The notes: generated by a model not told the origin, from the letters alone. Positions 21,701 to 32,706 are shown, counted from the first letter of the stretch. The stretch is 33,232 nt of DNA from Desulfobacterales bacterium (GCA_019038815.1 JAHOYS010000271.1:1-33232), one strand, 5' to 3'. Made by a program: numbers and translations.

Positions 21701-23143
21701 CCTTGCCTCAAGCTGGGCCTCAAGTGAAAGCGGGACATGAACCGCCATCTGGTCACCATCAAAATCAGCATTAAACGCAGGACAAACCAAAGGATGAAGC
21801 TGAATTGCTTTGCCTTCAATCAAAACCGGTTCAAATGCCTGAAAACCAAGGCGATGAAGAGTTGGTGCCCTGTTGAGCATGATCGGATACTCTTTTACCA
21901 CCGATTCCAGTGCGTCCCAGACCTCGGTTTCCTCACGTTCAACCATTTTCTTGGCACTCTTAACCGTTGAGACAAGACCTTTTTGCTCAAGATAACTGTA
22001 AATAAAGGGTTTAAACAGTTCAAGAGCCATCTTTTTGGGGATACCGCATTGATGTAGCCGCAGCTCAGAGCCAACGGTAATAACCGTACGACCGGAGTAA
22101 TCCACACGTTTACCTAAAAGGTTCTGTCTAAAACGCCCCTGTTTTCCTTTTAAGGTATCACTCAATGACTTTAATGGTCTTTTATTGGTGCCTGTAACCA
22201 CCCGGCCGTGGCGACCGTTATCAAACAGGACATCTACTGCTTCCTGGAGCATTCTTTTTTCATTTCTGACAATAATATCAGGCGCATTCAGATCAACCAG
22301 CCTTTTCAAACGGTTGTTCCTGTTTATTACCCTTCTATACAGATCATTCAAATCAGATGTGGCAAATCGTCCACCTTCAAGAGGCACAAGCGGTCTTAAA
22401 TCAGGAGGAAGAATCGGGCATGCTGTCAAAATCATTCGTGTGGGCTCAATACCTGAATTTAAAAATGCATCAATTACTTTAAGCCTTTTGGACATCTTCT
22501 GTTTTTTAGCAACAGACTTAGTGAGTCGAATCTCTTCTCTTAACTCATCATGAACCGCTTGAAGATCAATCTCTTCCAGCAGCTTTAAAATTGCCTCAGC
22601 GCCGATACCGGCTTCAAACTCATCACCAAAAGCGTCAAGTGCTTCATAATACTGATCATCAGACAAAAGCTGAAGTTTTTTAAGGCCGGTTTCTTTGGGA
22701 TCAATGACAAGATAAGAATCAAAATAAAGAACTTTTTCAAGATTCTTTAACGTCAAATCAAGCACATTACCTATTTTACTGGGAAGACTTTTCAAAAACC
22801 AGATGTGTGACACTGGAGAAGCCAATTCAATATGCGCCATTCTCTCCCGCCGCACTTTTGATTGAATCACTTCAACGCCGCATTTTTCACATACAACCCC
22901 GCGATGTTTCATGCGTTTGTATTTGCCGCAATTACATTCATAATCCTTAGTAGGACCAAATACTTTTGCACAGAAAAGCCCGTCTCTTTCAGGCTTGAAT
23001 GTTCTGTAATTTATTGTTTCCGGTTTCTTTATTTCACCATGAGACCACTCTCTAATCTGGTCTGAAGAGGCAAGGCTTATCTGAACACCCTGATAAATTT
23101 TAGGATCTTTTGGTTTTGCGAAGAAATCATATATATTGTCCAA
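18764..23143 (-). CDS. rpoC: DNA-directed RNA polymerase subunit beta'
   Basis: 1459 aa with [16 protein letters not shown] active-site motif and two Zn-cysteine clusters. TTG start preceded by AAGGAGAAGACA. Confidence 0.98.
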   Translation of the reverse strand: MDNIYDFFAKPKDPKIYQGVQISLASSDQIREWSHGEIKKPETINYRTFKPERDGLFCAKVFGPTKDYECNCGKYKRMKHRGVVCEKCGVEVIQSKVRRERMAHIELASPVSHIWFLKSLPSKIGNVLDLTLKNLEKVLYFDSYLVIDPKETGLKKLQLLSDDQYYEALDAFGDEFEAGIGAEAILKLLEEIDLQAVHDELREEIRLTKSVAKKQKMSKRLKVIDAFLNSGIEPTRMILTACPILPPDLRPLVPLEGGRFATSDLNDLYRRVINRNNRLKRLVDLNAPDIIVRNEKRMLQEAVDVLFDNGRHGRVVTGTNKRPLKSLSDTLKGKQGRFRQNLLGKRVDYSGRTVITVGSELRLHQCGIPKKMALELFKPFIYSYLEQKGLVSTVKSAKKMVEREETEVWDALESVVKEYPIMLNRAPTLHRLGFQAFEPVLIEGKAIQLHPLVCPAFNADFDGDQMAVHVPLSLEAQLEARIMMLSTNNILSPANGQPIIVPTQDIVLGIYYMTRAVRNQKGEGIRFSSIEEARFAFNAGELGLHARIKVRIDGEMYDTTTGRILLWETIPGDTLLALSRIRTETLEDCEAAMEELKAGKVFDKVLKKYSDDEVKKTKGKTGILTRKEFKNLFQVSEIVVEQLYGLKQDQFTGIRKVGDYYTIFKVDERKTTLPFKLVNRLMDKSSIAKLIDYAYRNIGLKETVILADRLKDIGYKYSTLGGLSICVDDMIIPDEKWDIIANSEKSIEDIKDQYSEGLITQGEKYNKVVDIWAQSTDDIANAMMEVMKNPTGAKDDDISEELNAVYIMADSGARGSKDQMRQLAGMRGLMAKPSGEIIENPITACFREGLSVLQYFISTHGARKGLADTALKTANSGYLTRRLADVGQDCTIVEVDCGTINGIEVEALYEGGEIIQTLGERILGRVTQEDIHDPYSNEFIVGMDTELTEYHVKKIEEASVQKIKIRSVLTCNSRHGVCSRCYGRDLAHGVTVEIGQAIGIVAAQSIGEPGTQLTMRTFHIGGTASRKVEAAEIKARVGGVLKYNEDVQTVISADNEVILMNRKGGGLTIVGEEGRERAKETVIYGATLHIKDGRKIEPGDVIATWDPFTTPIITEVTGRVRFADIEVGSTVQEQIDPVTGKVSRTIIEGKESEIRPRITIKDKDGKGIKLPNSKMIARYYLPVNAILTVEEDDQVMAGDVVAKLPRATTKTKDITGGLPRVAELFEVRKPKDPGVLTAIDGYVTVLKGTKGRQKVTVTPSDVGEKKEYSIPKGLHVTVYDGDYVKAGDPLVAGSANPQDIMNIKGEVALAKYLVDEVQEVYRLQGVRINDKHIEVVIRQMMRRVKVITTGDTNFIPDEQVDRIHFEEINREVAGTGGEPAKGEPLILGITKASLSTDSFLSAASFQETTKVLTLAAIEGKYDSLRGLKENVVMGRVIPAGTGFPGYRDVEVGFGEVAEV

Positions 23144-23153
23144 TGTCTTCTCC

Positions 23154-26100
23154 TTATTTTTTGCCTTCTATAAGATTCATATCCAAACCCAGACTATTCA
23201 GTTCTTTGGTAAGAACCCTGAAAGATTCAGGCATTCCAGGTTCAAGAACATTCTGGCCTTTTACTATTTTTTCATACATCCGAGTTCTTCCTGTCATATC
23301 ATCGGACTTGACAGTCAAAAATTCCTGCAACGCATGGGCAGCACCATATGCTTCCATTGCCCAGACCTCCATCTCTCCCAGTCTCTGACCGCCGAACTGG
23401 GCCTTACCACCCAATGGCTGCTGCGTAACCAGGGAATAAGGACCTATGGAACGGGCATGAAGCTTATCATCAACCAGATGATGGAGCTTGAGCATGTACA
23501 TAGTTCCAACCGTTACCGGCGTATCAAAAGGCTCACCGGTCCTGCCATCGTAAAGCACGGCTTGACCGGATGTATCAAATCCAGCCATATCAATCAGCTT
23601 TTTGATCTCTTTTTCACTTGCACCATCAAAAACCGGAGTCGCCATATGCACTCCGTTTCTGTAAAATGATGAAAACTCAATAAGCTTCTTGTCAGACATC
23701 TTTTTAATCCCGTTTACGAGAGTATTTTTTCTCTTGTTCGCCTTCTGGACTTCAGTTATAGAAAAAATTTCAATTACCTTTTCCCTTAATTTGTCCAGTT
23801 TTCTCTGGTTAAGCAGTTCATCGATTTGCTGCCCCAGACCATAGGCAGCATGTCCCAAATGAATCTCCAGTATCTGACCAACATTCATACGAGAAGGAAC
23901 ACCCAAAGGATTGAGTACCATATCAACCGATCTGCCATCTTCAAAGTATGGTAAATCCTCGACCCTTAAAATTCTTGAAACAACACCTTTGTTCCCATGG
24001 CGGCCCGCCATCTTATCACCGACGGAAAGAACTCTTTCCATGGCAACACTGATTTTGATCATTTTCAGTACACCGGGGGGAAGATCGTCCCCTTTTTCAA
24101 ACCGGGATACCTGTCTGTTAAAATGTTCTCTTGCCTTTTTGATCTGCTCCTGTGCGCTCTCAAGTATGACCTGCGCCTTTTCAGTAATCACAGCATTTTT
24201 TATGGCAACATTAACAAGCACAACAACCGGAATATTTGCAAAAAGACCAGGTTTTACCTTGGTGCCTGATTTAACCAGAACCTTTCCTGTTTTTTCAAGA
24301 TCTGTGATAATTTTCTTGCCGGCAAGAATGGACTCAACTTTTTCCCGTGCTACATCAGAGATAATTTTAATTTCATCATCCCTGTCTTTTTCAAGTCTTT
24401 CTATCTCATCATCTTCAATGAATCTTGTACGATCGTCTTTTGTAAGGCCTCTTCTCGAGAAGACTTTGGCATCAATAACCTTACCTTTTACACCCGGTGG
24501 CACACAAAGAGACGTATCTTTTACGTCCCCTGCTTTTTCACCGAAAATAGCACGAAGCAATTTTTCTTCAGGGGAAAGCTGTGTCTCACCTTTTGGTGTA
24601 ATTTTACCCACAAGGATATCTCCGGATGTAACTTCTGCACCCAGACGGATAATACCGCTTTCATCAAGATTCCTTAAGGCCTCTTCTCCAACATTGGGAA
24701 TATCACGGGTGATTTCCTCTTTCCCCAATTTTGTATCCCTTGCAAGAACTTCATATTCTTCAATATGAACAGATGTATAAACGCCATCTTTTACCAGCCG
24801 CTCACTCACCAGTATGGAGTCCTCATAATTGTATCCATCCCAGGGCATGAACGCGACCGTCACATTTTTACCAAGAGCTAACTCACCCATCTCGGTGGAT
24901 GGACCGTCTGCAATCACCTGACCTTTTTTTACTTCTTCACCTTTTATAACGATGGGGCGGTGATTAAAACAGGTGTTCTGATTGGAACGAATAAACTTTG
25001 AACAATCATATATGGATACTGCTTTTTCAAAATCACCTCTTTGGGTATCATGATTCCGAACAACAATCCGTTTGGAATCCACATCGACAACAACACCATC
25101 ATAAGAGGCTACAATAGTAACACCCGAATCCCGCGCAACGATGCTTTCCATCCCGGTGCCGACAAGAGGGGCTTCACTCCTGATCAGTGGAACTGCCTGG
25201 CGTTGCATGTTGGATCCCATCAACGCCCTGTTGGCATCATCATTTTCAAGGAACGGAATTAAGGATGCGGACACGGATACCAATTGGTTTGGCGAAACAT
25301 CCATGAATTCTACATCCTGGTTTTCAATCATTTCAAATTCACCACCAACCCGTGAAGAAACCAAAGGATTGATAAAATTATTATCAACGTCAAGGGGTGC
25401 ATTTGCCTGGGCAATAGGATGTTCCTGTTCTTCAAAGGCTGTCAAATGCTCAATTTCCTTGGATGCATTTCCTTTATTTGCAATCCTGTATGGAGTTTCA
25501 ATGAAACCAAAATCATTCACCCTTGCATAGGTACAAAGAGAAACGATCAAACCGATATTCGGACCTTCAGGAGTTTCAATAGGACAAATCCTTCCATAAT
25601 GAGACGGATGGACGTCTCTGACTTCAAACCCTGCTCTTTCTCTTGTCAAACCACCGGGCCCAAGTGCAGATAATCTTCTTTTATGGGTGGTTTCAGACAA
25701 GGGATTGGTCTGATCCATGAACTGGGACAACTGGGAGGTGCCGAAAAATTCCCTGACAACTGCTGAGACAGGTTTAGGATTAATTAAATCATGGGGCATC
25801 ATGGCATCCACTTCCTGCATGCTCATTTTTTCCTTTATGGCCCTCTCCATCCTTACAAGCCCGATTCTATAATGATTTTGAAGCAACTCACCCACCGCTC
25901 GAACACGGCGGTTTCCCAGATGGTCAATATCATCGACCTGACCCTGAGTATCTTTGAGTTCAATCAATGTTGCAGCCGTTAACAGAACATCTTCTTTTCG
26001 CAAAGTCTTTACATCGATCTTAGTATCAACACCAAGACGATGATTCATTTTCAGTCTTCCCACCTTAGACAAATCATAATATGCCTGTCTGAAAAAGAGG

Positions 26101-27281
26101 TGGTCAACAAAATCCTGGGCAACTTCAATAGTTGCGGGATTTCCAGGCCTGAGCCGTCTGTAGATATCCATCAGGGCTTCTTCTTTTGTTTCAGTTTTAT
26201 CTGAAACAAGGGTCTTCCTCATGGAATCTGAATTTGCCGGATCAACATAAAGAATATTAAACTCATTGATATCTTTTTCCTCTATAAGTTCAAAATTCTC
26301 TTCGGTAATCAGGTCTCCGGGTTTAAATAGAACTTCCCCGGTCTCTCCATCAATAATATGCTGGGCAAAGGGTTTATCAATCAGTTCACTATCTAAAATA
26401 GGGATATAATCAAGACCGTCTTCTTCCAGCTGCTTTATCGCTCGTTTTGTAAAAATTCTTCCCTTTTTGATGATAATCTCGCTGGTTTTAGGAGATTTAA
26501 TATCAAAACTGGCTCGTTGACGCTGTAGATTTTCCGGGGAAAACTCTTTAAAAAATGATCCATTCTTTTTAATAATATGTTCTTTATTATAGAAAAAATC
26601 CAAAATATCTTCGCTGGTATAACCAAAGGACTTAAAAAGGATGGACACAGGGAATTTGCGCCGTCTGTCTATTCTTATAGAAACGATATCCTTGATATCG
26701 ATTTCCATATCAATCCAGGAACCCCTGACAGGAATTATTCTGGCATTGTATATAATTTTGCCTGTAGAATATTTCTTGCCTTTATCATGATCAAAAAACA
26801 CACCTGATGATCTGTGCAACTGGCTTACAACAGCTCTTTCGGTACCATTAATAATAAAGGTGCCCTGTGGTGTCATCAATGGTATGGTGCCGAAATAAAC
26901 TTCTTGTTCCTTAATATCACGAATCGTTGAAATATCTGTTTCCTTATCATGATCATAAACAACGAGCCGAACCTTGATATTTACCGGAATGTCATAAGTC
27001 ATGCCTCTTGAAGTGCATTCTTTCATGGAATGCTTTGATTCACTAAAAGAATAAGAGACATATTCCAATGATGATGTGTCTGTAAAATCCTTAATGGGAA
27101 AAACAGATTTAAAAACGGCATGGAGTCCTTTTTCTTCCCTTTCCTCAGGCAAGACGCCTCTTTGAAGAAAACTCTCATAAGAATCTCTTTGCATCCCTAT
27201 TAAATCAGGAATATCAATGATTTTTCTTCTACTGCCAAACTCTTTTCTAATACGCTTATTTATCAAAAGACTTCCGGTCAT
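23154..27281 (-). CDS. rpoB: DNA-directed RNA polymerase subunit beta
   Basis: [68 protein letters not shown]. Start trimmed to ATG at 27281 (AGGAGATATC upstream); the ORF-track GTG at 27365 lacks an SD. Confidence 0.98.
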   Translation of the reverse strand: MTGSLLINKRIRKEFGSRRKIIDIPDLIGMQRDSYESFLQRGVLPEEREEKGLHAVFKSVFPIKDFTDTSSLEYVSYSFSESKHSMKECTSRGMTYDIPVNIKVRLVVYDHDKETDISTIRDIKEQEVYFGTIPLMTPQGTFIINGTERAVVSQLHRSSGVFFDHDKGKKYSTGKIIYNARIIPVRGSWIDMEIDIKDIVSIRIDRRRKFPVSILFKSFGYTSEDILDFFYNKEHIIKKNGSFFKEFSPENLQRQRASFDIKSPKTSEIIIKKGRIFTKRAIKQLEEDGLDYIPILDSELIDKPFAQHIIDGETGEVLFKPGDLITEENFELIEEKDINEFNILYVDPANSDSMRKTLVSDKTETKEEALMDIYRRLRPGNPATIEVAQDFVDHLFFRQAYYDLSKVGRLKMNHRLGVDTKIDVKTLRKEDVLLTAATLIELKDTQGQVDDIDHLGNRRVRAVGELLQNHYRIGLVRMERAIKEKMSMQEVDAMMPHDLINPKPVSAVVREFFGTSQLSQFMDQTNPLSETTHKRRLSALGPGGLTRERAGFEVRDVHPSHYGRICPIETPEGPNIGLIVSLCTYARVNDFGFIETPYRIANKGNASKEIEHLTAFEEQEHPIAQANAPLDVDNNFINPLVSSRVGGEFEMIENQDVEFMDVSPNQLVSVSASLIPFLENDDANRALMGSNMQRQAVPLIRSEAPLVGTGMESIVARDSGVTIVASYDGVVVDVDSKRIVVRNHDTQRGDFEKAVSIYDCSKFIRSNQNTCFNHRPIVIKGEEVKKGQVIADGPSTEMGELALGKNVTVAFMPWDGYNYEDSILVSERLVKDGVYTSVHIEEYEVLARDTKLGKEEITRDIPNVGEEALRNLDESGIIRLGAEVTSGDILVGKITPKGETQLSPEEKLLRAIFGEKAGDVKDTSLCVPPGVKGKVIDAKVFSRRGLTKDDRTRFIEDDEIERLEKDRDDEIKIISDVAREKVESILAGKKIITDLEKTGKVLVKSGTKVKPGLFANIPVVVLVNVAIKNAVITEKAQVILESAQEQIKKAREHFNRQVSRFEKGDDLPPGVLKMIKISVAMERVLSVGDKMAGRHGNKGVVSRILRVEDLPYFEDGRSVDMVLNPLGVPSRMNVGQILEIHLGHAAYGLGQQIDELLNQRKLDKLREKVIEIFSITEVQKANKRKNTLVNGIKKMSDKKLIEFSSFYRNGVHMATPVFDGASEKEIKKLIDMAGFDTSGQAVLYDGRTGEPFDTPVTVGTMYMLKLHHLVDDKLHARSIGPYSLVTQQPLGGKAQFGGQRLGEMEVWAMEAYGAAHALQEFLTVKSDDMTGRTRMYEKIVKGQNVLEPGMPESFRVLTKELNSLGLDMNLIEGKK

Positions 27282-27388
27282 GATATCTCCTGGGTATGAA
27301 GTTTTTCCAACCGTAAAAGCGGAGACATGACACCATTGCCTTGCCCCCGCATAAATTCTATGCACTTCAAAACTTTGTAAACCAAACT

Positions 27389-27414
27389 ATTTTACAAAAT
27401 TATTTTACAGAAAC
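27389..27414. repeat. 13-bp-period near-perfect tandem duplication at rplL stop codon
   Basis: Coding strand TGTAAAATAATTT-TGTAAAATAGTTT (12/13 identical). The first copy contains the rplL TAA. Confidence 0.8.
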
Positions 27415-27786
27415 CTGTGCACCAGCCCCTTCTAACTTTTCTTTAATTTTTTGGGCTTCTTCTTTTGGAATTGCCTCTTTAACTGCCTTTGGTGCTTCTT
27501 CAACAAGTGCTTTTGCTTCTTTAAGACCAAGGCCTGTGATTGCCCTTACTTCTTTGATAACATTAATTTTCTTATCACCAAATGTTTCGAGAATAACATC
27601 AAATTCAGTCTGCTCTTCTTCAGCGGCAGCATCACCGCCTGCAGGCATTGCACCGGCTGCAAAGGCCATAGGTGCTGCAGCAGTTACACCAAACTTGTCT
27701 TCAAATTCTTTGACAAGTTCGGAAAGTTCAAGAACACTCATGTTTGATATAAATTCAATAACATCATCTTTTGTGATATCAGCCAT
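27400..27786 (-). CDS. rplL: 50S ribosomal protein L7/L12
   Basis: 128 aa, Ala-rich hinge then [40 protein letters not shown]. Confidence 0.98.
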   Translation of the reverse strand: MADITKDDVIEFISNMSVLELSELVKEFEDKFGVTAAAPMAFAAGAMPAGGDAAAEEEQTEFDVILETFGDKKINVIKEVRAITGLGLKEAKALVEEAPKAVKEAIPKEEAQKIKEKLEGAGAQVSVK

Positions 27787-27845
27787 TATTTTCTCCTAAA
27801 TAAAACGATAAAAAATATATTTTTCAAAATTATAAATAAAAATGT

Positions 27846-28370
27846 TTACGCTGCTTCTTTTTGATCTTTAACTGCATTAAGAACATTAACAAAAGATCGG
27901 GGAACACCGGAAAGAACATTAACAAACGAGGTCGGAACCGCATTAAGCGTATAAACCAGTTTGCCAAGAAGTTCTTCTCTGGACAGCATTTTTGCTAAAT
28001 GTTTTATCTCTTCGGGGTTGAGAAGCTTTCCTGAGAAAGCACCTGCTTTAATTTCAAGTCTCTCGTTGTCTTTAGCAAAATTGACCAGAATCTTTGCTGG
28101 GGCAACAGGATCATCCTTTGATAAAACAATGGCATTTGGCCCTTTGTAAAAATCTTCCATCAAGGCAGCATCTGTGCCTTTTGATGCTCTTTTCAGCAGT
28201 GAGTTTTTAACAACTTCTATTCGAACGCCTTCATTTCTCAGCTGCGAACGAAGATCTGTCATTTTTAATACGTCCAGACCTTTATAGTCAATCAGTATTG
28301 AGATCTCAGATTCTGAAACTTCTTTAGCGAGCCTTTCAACCAGTTCTTTTTTTTGGGAAATATTCAGCAA
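27846..28370 (-). CDS. rplJ: 50S ribosomal protein L10
   Basis: LNISQKKELVERLAKEVSESEISILIDYKGLDVLKMTDLRSQLRNEGVRIEVVKNSLLKRA. AAGGAGGTG lies after the ATG at 28391, so the TTG at 28370 is the better start. Confidence 0.92.
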   Translation of the reverse strand: MLNISQKKELVERLAKEVSESEISILIDYKGLDVLKMTDLRSQLRNEGVRIEVVKNSLLKRASKGTDAALMEDFYKGPNAIVLSKDDPVAPAKILVNFAKDNERLEIKAGAFSGKLLNPEEIKHLAKMLSREELLGKLVYTLNAVPTSFVNVLSGVPRSFVNVLNAVKDQKEAA

Positions 28371-28394
28371 TTTTCTTACACCTCCTTCCATTTA

Positions 28395-28520
28395 TTATAT
28401 TTTTTCGAAGGTGCCGACTAAACCAAAATAAAATCATATTATTTTCCATCTCGGCAGGCCGGCAAATCCGATTATGCACTTTTTAAAAAAAGTACACCTA
28501 CTGTCTATGACAGGTTTAAA
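28395..28520 (-). ncRNA. Ribosomal protein L10 leader (autoregulatory 5' leader of rplJ-rplL)
   Basis: rplA-rplJ gap contains L10-leader-like motifs: ATAGACAGTAGGTG and CCTGCCGAGAT, with downstream AGTCGGCACC complementary to TGCCGA, plus hairpin GTACTTTTT/AAAAAGTGC. Boundaries approximate. Confidence 0.75.
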
Positions 28521-28546
28521 AACCTATTTTATCAACCTATTTTATC
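28521..28546. repeat. 13-bp perfect tandem duplication across rplA stop codon
   Basis: AACCTATTTTATC x2 (+). Coding strand GATAAAATAGGTT x2; the rplA TAG lies in the first copy. Confidence 0.95.
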
Positions 28547-29229
28547 AATAAAGGATCTACTTTTATACCCAGACCCATTGTTGAAGATATGCTGATTGTT
28601 TTAAAATATATTCCCTTGCTGGAAGCAGGTTTTAATGCCGACAATTTATCTAAAAAGGCTTTGGTATTTTCGGTCAATTTTTGGGCTCCAAAAGAGACCT
28701 TGCCTATCGGCACATGAACAATACCTGCTTTTTCTACTCGAAAATCAATTTTACCTGCTTTCAATTCATTAATTGCTTTTTCAAGTTCAAAGGTTACCGT
28801 TCCTGTTTTAGCATTCGGCATCAACCCACGAGGTCCGAGTATCCTACCCAGTTTTCCGACAGAGCCCATCATATCCGGAGTTGCAATGGCTTTATCAAAA
28901 CCAAACCATCCGTCCTGAATCTTTTTAATGGTCTCTTCATCGGCAATAAAGTCTGCTCCTGCATCCAAGGCTTCTTTTTCTTTCTCGCCCTTTGCAAAAA
29001 CCAATACTTTTACCTCTTTACCAAGTCCGTTGGGCAATATAACCGTACCCCGAACCATTTGATCGGCATGCCGCGGGTCAACGCCTAACCTCACGGCAAC
29101 ATCAACAGTTTCATCGAACTTTGCATGGCTTGTAGAAACTGCAAGTTCCATGGCATTCAGTGGATCGTATTGAACCGTTCTATCAACCTTTTTAAGTGCT
29201 TCTGTCTGTTTTTTACTCCGCTTTGGCAT
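28537..29229 (-). CDS. rplA: 50S ribosomal protein L1
   Basis: [74 protein letters not shown] track starts at 29238 (GTG); ATG at 29229 preferred. Confidence 0.97.
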   Translation of the reverse strand: MPKRSKKQTEALKKVDRTVQYDPLNAMELAVSTSHAKFDETVDVAVRLGVDPRHADQMVRGTVILPNGLGKEVKVLVFAKGEKEKEALDAGADFIADEETIKKIQDGWFGFDKAIATPDMMGSVGKLGRILGPRGLMPNAKTGTVTFELEKAINELKAGKIDFRVEKAGIVHVPIGKVSFGAQKLTENTKAFLDKLSALKPASSKGIYFKTISISSTMGLGIKVDPLLIK

Positions 29230-29253
29230 TTTCATCACTCTTTTTACTTAAGG

Positions 29254-29676
29254 TTAAACTACTTCTATCCCCATGCTTCTTGCTGTACCTGCAATAATCT
29301 TTACAGCAGCATCAATATCTGAGGCATTTAAATCTTCTTTTTTGGTTTCGGCAATTGCAACAAGTTGATCTCTGGTTACTGTTCCAACCTTCTCCCGATT
29401 GGGCTCGCCAGACCCTTTTGTAATCTTAGCTGCAGCCAGCAGCAGTCTGGATGCCGGTGGCGTTTTTGTAATAAAGCTGAATGATCTATCCTTGTATACG
29501 GTGATAACGACTGGAATGATAGACCCTGCATCATTGGCAGTTTTTGCATTAAAAGCTTTGCAAAAATCCATAATGTTGACACCATGCTGACCTAATGCAG
29601 GCCCGATGGGCGGAGATGGATTTGCTTTTCCTGCTTCAACCTGAAGCTTTATTTGTGTCATTACTTTTTTTGCCAT
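29254..29676 (-). CDS. rplK: 50S ribosomal protein L11
   Basis: 140 aa, [38 protein letters not shown]. Confidence 0.98.
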   Translation of the reverse strand: MAKKVMTQIKLQVEAGKANPSPPIGPALGQHGVNIMDFCKAFNAKTANDAGSIIPVVITVYKDRSFSFITKTPPASRLLLAAAKITKGSGEPNREKVGTVTRDQLVAIAETKKEDLNASDIDAAVKIIAGTARSMGIEVV

Positions 29677-29711
29677 TTTTTTAACTCCTGAAACTTAACT
29701 ATTTGACCATA

Positions 29712-30242
29712 CTATATTTTAGAAACCTGTATAAAATTCAGTTCTACAGGGGTTGGACGCCCAAAAATACTTACTAGCACCTTAATTTTTTCCTTATCAG
29801 GTGATACATCTTCAACCGTACCATTGAAACTTGAAAACGGCCCGTCAATAACCCTGACTTCATCACCTGGTTCAAAAAAATATTTTGGCTGAGGCTTATT
29901 CTTGCCATGCTGCATTTTATCAACAATGCTTTGAGCCTCTTTGTCACTTATAGGTGCCGGTTTATTTTTCCCACCCAAAAAACCGGTAACCTTTGCAGTG
30001 GAATTTACAATATGCCATGTCTCATTATCCAGATGAATTCTAACGAGAATATACCCTGGGTAAAATTTTCTTGAAGATTCCCTTTTTTTCCCATTAACAA
30101 GCTCAACAATATTTTCAGTCGGGATAAGGATCTCACCAAATTTTTCAGGATGTCTGGAAGCTTCAATTCTTTCTTCCAGAGCAGCTTTAACTTTCTGCTC
30201 ATGACCTGAATACACATGTACGACATACCATTTTAGAGACAT
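29712..30242 (-). CDS. nusG: Transcription termination/antitermination protein NusG
   Basis: 176 aa, KWYVVHVYSGHEQKVKAALEERI...PGYILVRI...PGDEVRVIDGPFSSFNGTVEDV. Confidence 0.98.
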   Translation of the reverse strand: MSLKWYVVHVYSGHEQKVKAALEERIEASRHPEKFGEILIPTENIVELVNGKKRESSRKFYPGYILVRIHLDNETWHIVNSTAKVTGFLGGKNKPAPISDKEAQSIVDKMQHGKNKPQPKYFFEPGDEVRVIDGPFSSFNGTVEDVSPDKEKIKVLVSIFGRPTPVELNFIQVSKI

Positions 30243-30257
30243 GATACTTCCCTTGTT

Positions 30258-30629
30258 TTATGTCAGGACAACCTGAACAAGCTTTGATAGGCTGTAATCA
30301 AAAAGTCCTAAAAAAACTGCAAGAACAAAAACAAAAATTATCACGACAATGGTAGTCCCTGTGGTCTGTTTACGGGTCGGCCAAGTTACCTTTTTTAACT
30401 CCATCTTGACCTCTCTTAAAAAATCCATTGCTTTTTTGAAAAAATTTGCTTCGCCAGCTTTTGCATCAGTCAAGTTTTTTTCTGACTTTGCCTTTAAAGA
30501 ACTTGCTACTATTGCCGATTTTGAACTTGAAAAACCTGAAGAGCCGGCAGACGAATCTGTCTCGTTTTCCACTACAGCCCTTTGTTTTTTCTTTTCACTT
30601 ACAGGCTTTTTTTTCTGTAATCGTGACAT
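30258..30629 (-). CDS. secE: Preprotein translocase subunit SecE
   Basis: 123 aa, C-terminal FLREVKMELKKVTWPTRKQTTGTTIVVIIFVFVLAVFLGLFD. Long Ser/Lys-rich N-terminal extension. Confidence 0.95.
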   Translation of the reverse strand: MSRLQKKKPVSEKKKQRAVVENETDSSAGSSGFSSSKSAIVASSLKAKSEKNLTDAKAGEANFFKKAMDFLREVKMELKKVTWPTRKQTTGTTIVVIIFVFVLAVFLGLFDYSLSKLVQVVLT

Positions 30630-30697
30630 ACAACTCCTAAGTTTTTCTTGGCAGCCCTAATCCTTTTTTTTGCATTTGGGTTGCAAGACTAAAAATG

Positions 30698-30774
30698 TGG
30701 CAGGTCAGGAGGGAGTCGAACCCGCAACCGCCGGATTTGGAGTCCGGAGCTCTGCCAATTGGAGCTACTGACCT
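30698..30774 (-). tRNA. tRNA-Trp (CCA anticodon), 3' CCA encoded
   Basis: AGGTCAG...CTGACCT acceptor stem, CCGGACTCCAAATCCGG anticodon arm, GCGGGTTCGACTCCC T arm. Confidence 0.95.
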
Positions 30775-30788
30775 GCAAAAAACTATTG

Positions 30789-30947
30789 CTATTTAATCTT
30801 TGTTTCTTTATGCATTACATGCTTATTGCAAAACTTGCAATACTTCTTAAACTCAATTTTATCTGGAGTTTTCCTCTTATTCTTAGTCGTTGTATAATTT
30901 CTTCTCTTGCACTCTGTACAGGCAAGAGCAATGATGACTCTGTCCAT
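30789..30947 (-). CDS. rpmG: 50S ribosomal protein L33
   Basis: My translation (below track cutoff): [52 protein letters not shown], 52 aa. Confidence 0.96.
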   Translation of the reverse strand: MDRVIIALACTECKRRNYTTTKNKRKTPDKIEFKKYCKFCNKHVMHKETKIK

Positions 30948-30965
30948 TATTAACTCCTCAGGACT

Positions 30966-32153
30966 TTATTCTACAATTTCACCGATAACACCGGCACCAA
31001 CGGTACGTCCACCTTCCCTGATGGCAAACCTGAGCTCTTTTTCCATTGCAATGGGGTTGATCAACTCCACGTTAATGGTTGCATTATCCCCTGGCATGAT
31101 CATTTCCACACCTTCTTCAAGCGTCAGAATACCTGTAATATCTGTTGTCCTAAAAAAGAACTGAGGTCTGTAACCACTGAAAAAAGGTGTATGACGCCCA
31201 CCTTCTTCTTTGCTCAATGCGTACATCTCTGCTTTGAACTTTGTATGCGGGGTAATGGTTCCCGGTTTGGATACAACCTGACCTCTTTCTACCTGCTCAC
31301 GTTTGGTACCGCGAAGAAGTATACCTACATTATCTCCTGCCTGGCCCTCGTCAAGAAGTTTTCTGAACATCTCAACACCGGTACATACTGTCTTGGCTGT
31401 CTCTCTGATACCGACAATCTCAACCTCTTCACCGGTCTTAATTATACCACGGTCAATCCTTCCTGTTACAACGGTTCCACGGCCTGAAATACTGAATACG
31501 TCCTCTATGGGCATCAGGAATGGTTTTGCTGTATCTCTTTCCGGTTCCGGAACATAGGAATCAAGTATATCAAGAAGCTCCCAGATAGGCTTGGCATCTT
31601 CACTGTCTACATCATCACTTTCAAGGGCTTTCAGTGCGCTGCCTCTAATAATCGGAACCTCTGTAAACTCATAACCCTCAAGAAGCTCCTCCAATTCCAT
31701 CTCAACCAACTCGATCAGCTCTTCGTCATCCACCATGTCGCATTTGTTCAAAAATACAACTATTTTGGGCACTCCAACCTGACGGGCAAGAAGAATATGC
31801 TCTCTTGTCTGGGGCATGGGGCCGTCATCAGCACTGACCACCAGGACTGCACCGTCCATCTGGGCAGCACCCGTGATCATGTTCTTAATGTAGTCAGCAT
31901 GGCCCGGGCAGTCCACATGCGCATAGTGACGGTTATCTGTCTCATACTCTACATGGGCTGTGGCTATTGTGATACCACGTTCTCTTTCTTCAGGTGCTTT
32001 GTCAATCTCATCAAACGGAACAAATGTGGCATTGCCCTTCATCCCGGCATGCTTGGTAATTGCTGCTGTAAGCGTAGTCTTGCCATGGTCAATATGACCG
32101 ATTGTTCCTATGTTCACATGCGGCTTTGTCCGCTCAAATTTTTCCTTAGCCAT
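30966..32153 (-). CDS. tuf: Elongation factor Tu (copy 2, tRNA-linked)
   Basis: 395 aa, identical protein to copy 1. Start trimmed to [11 protein letters not shown] (ATG at 32153, AGGAGG upstream). Confidence 0.98.
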   Translation of the reverse strand: MAKEKFERTKPHVNIGTIGHIDHGKTTLTAAITKHAGMKGNATFVPFDEIDKAPEERERGITIATAHVEYETDNRHYAHVDCPGHADYIKNMITGAAQMDGAVLVVSADDGPMPQTREHILLARQVGVPKIVVFLNKCDMVDDEELIELVEMELEELLEGYEFTEVPIIRGSALKALESDDVDSEDAKPIWELLDILDSYVPEPERDTAKPFLMPIEDVFSISGRGTVVTGRIDRGIIKTGEEVEIVGIRETAKTVCTGVEMFRKLLDEGQAGDNVGILLRGTKREQVERGQVVSKPGTITPHTKFKAEMYALSKEEGGRHTPFFSGYRPQFFFRTTDITGILTLEEGVEMIMPGDNATINVELINPIAMEKELRFAIREGGRTVGAGVIGEIVE

Positions 32154-32179
32154 CTTCTTTATTCCTCCTGCCGTTGTTT

Positions 32180-32256
32180 TGGAGCCCATAATCGGAATCG
32201 AACCGATGAACCTCTTCCTTACCAAGGAAGCGCTCTACCGACTGAGCTATATGGGC
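32180..32256 (-). tRNA. tRNA-Thr (GGT), 3' CCA encoded
   Basis: GCCCATA...TATGGGC acceptor stem, CTTCCTTGGTAAGGAAG anticodon arm. Confidence 0.95.
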
Positions 32257-32322
32257 CCGAAAATGCGATTCAAATTAACTAAAATTTAACTCAAACCATT
32301 ATCCCATTAGAGATCGAAAAAA

Positions 32323-32399
<77 letters not shown>

Positions 32400-32490
32400 A
32401 TAGGGAGAAACTAAAATAGCTAATTAACCCATTAGCTATGTAGTAACGATCCCCCATAACAATACTTTTAAGATCTCCTACACAACACAC

Positions 32491-32575
32491 TGGTGGTGGG
32501 GGGAGGATTTGAACCTCCGAAGGCTGAGCCGTCAGATTTACAGTCTGATCCCTTTGACCACTCGGGAACCCCACC
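32491..32575 (-). tRNA. tRNA-Tyr (GTA), class II long variable arm, 3' CCA encoded
   Basis: GGTGGGG...CCCCACC acceptor stem, CAGACTGTAAATCTG anticodon arm, long variable arm. Confidence 0.95.
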
Positions 32576-32584
32576 GATTTATTT

Positions 32585-32660
32585 TGGAGCCGATACCCCG
32601 AATCGAACGGAGGACATTCTCATTACAAGTGAGATGCTCTACCAACTGAGCTATATCGGC
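32585..32660 (-). tRNA. tRNA-Thr (TGT), 3' CCA encoded
   Basis: GCCGATA...TATCGGC acceptor stem, CTCACTTGTAATGAG anticodon arm. Confidence 0.93.
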
Positions 32661-32680
32661 TCATCTTAATATCCGCAACA

Positions 32681-32696
32681 TTTTGTCACGACAAAA
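32681..32696 (-). promoter_or_regulatory. Inverted repeat TTTTGTC-N2-GACAAAA in tRNA/tuf operon early leader
   Basis: 7-bp arms flanking 2 nt. Contains TTTTGTCGTG on the coding strand, shared with the rpsL leader. Confidence 0.45.
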
Positions 32697-32706
32697 AGAC
32701 CGAGAG

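Noticed and set aside
23911-24768. 285-aa + strand ORF antisense to rpoB
   Set aside because: Ser/Thr/Pro-rich composition typical of an antisense frame of a long conserved CDS; rpoB is unambiguous on the opposite strand.
27375-27397. Hairpin TTGTAAA/TTTACAA after rplL as an attenuator before rpoB
   Set aside because: AT-only-rich weak stem without a real U-tract; largely explained by the tandem duplication there.
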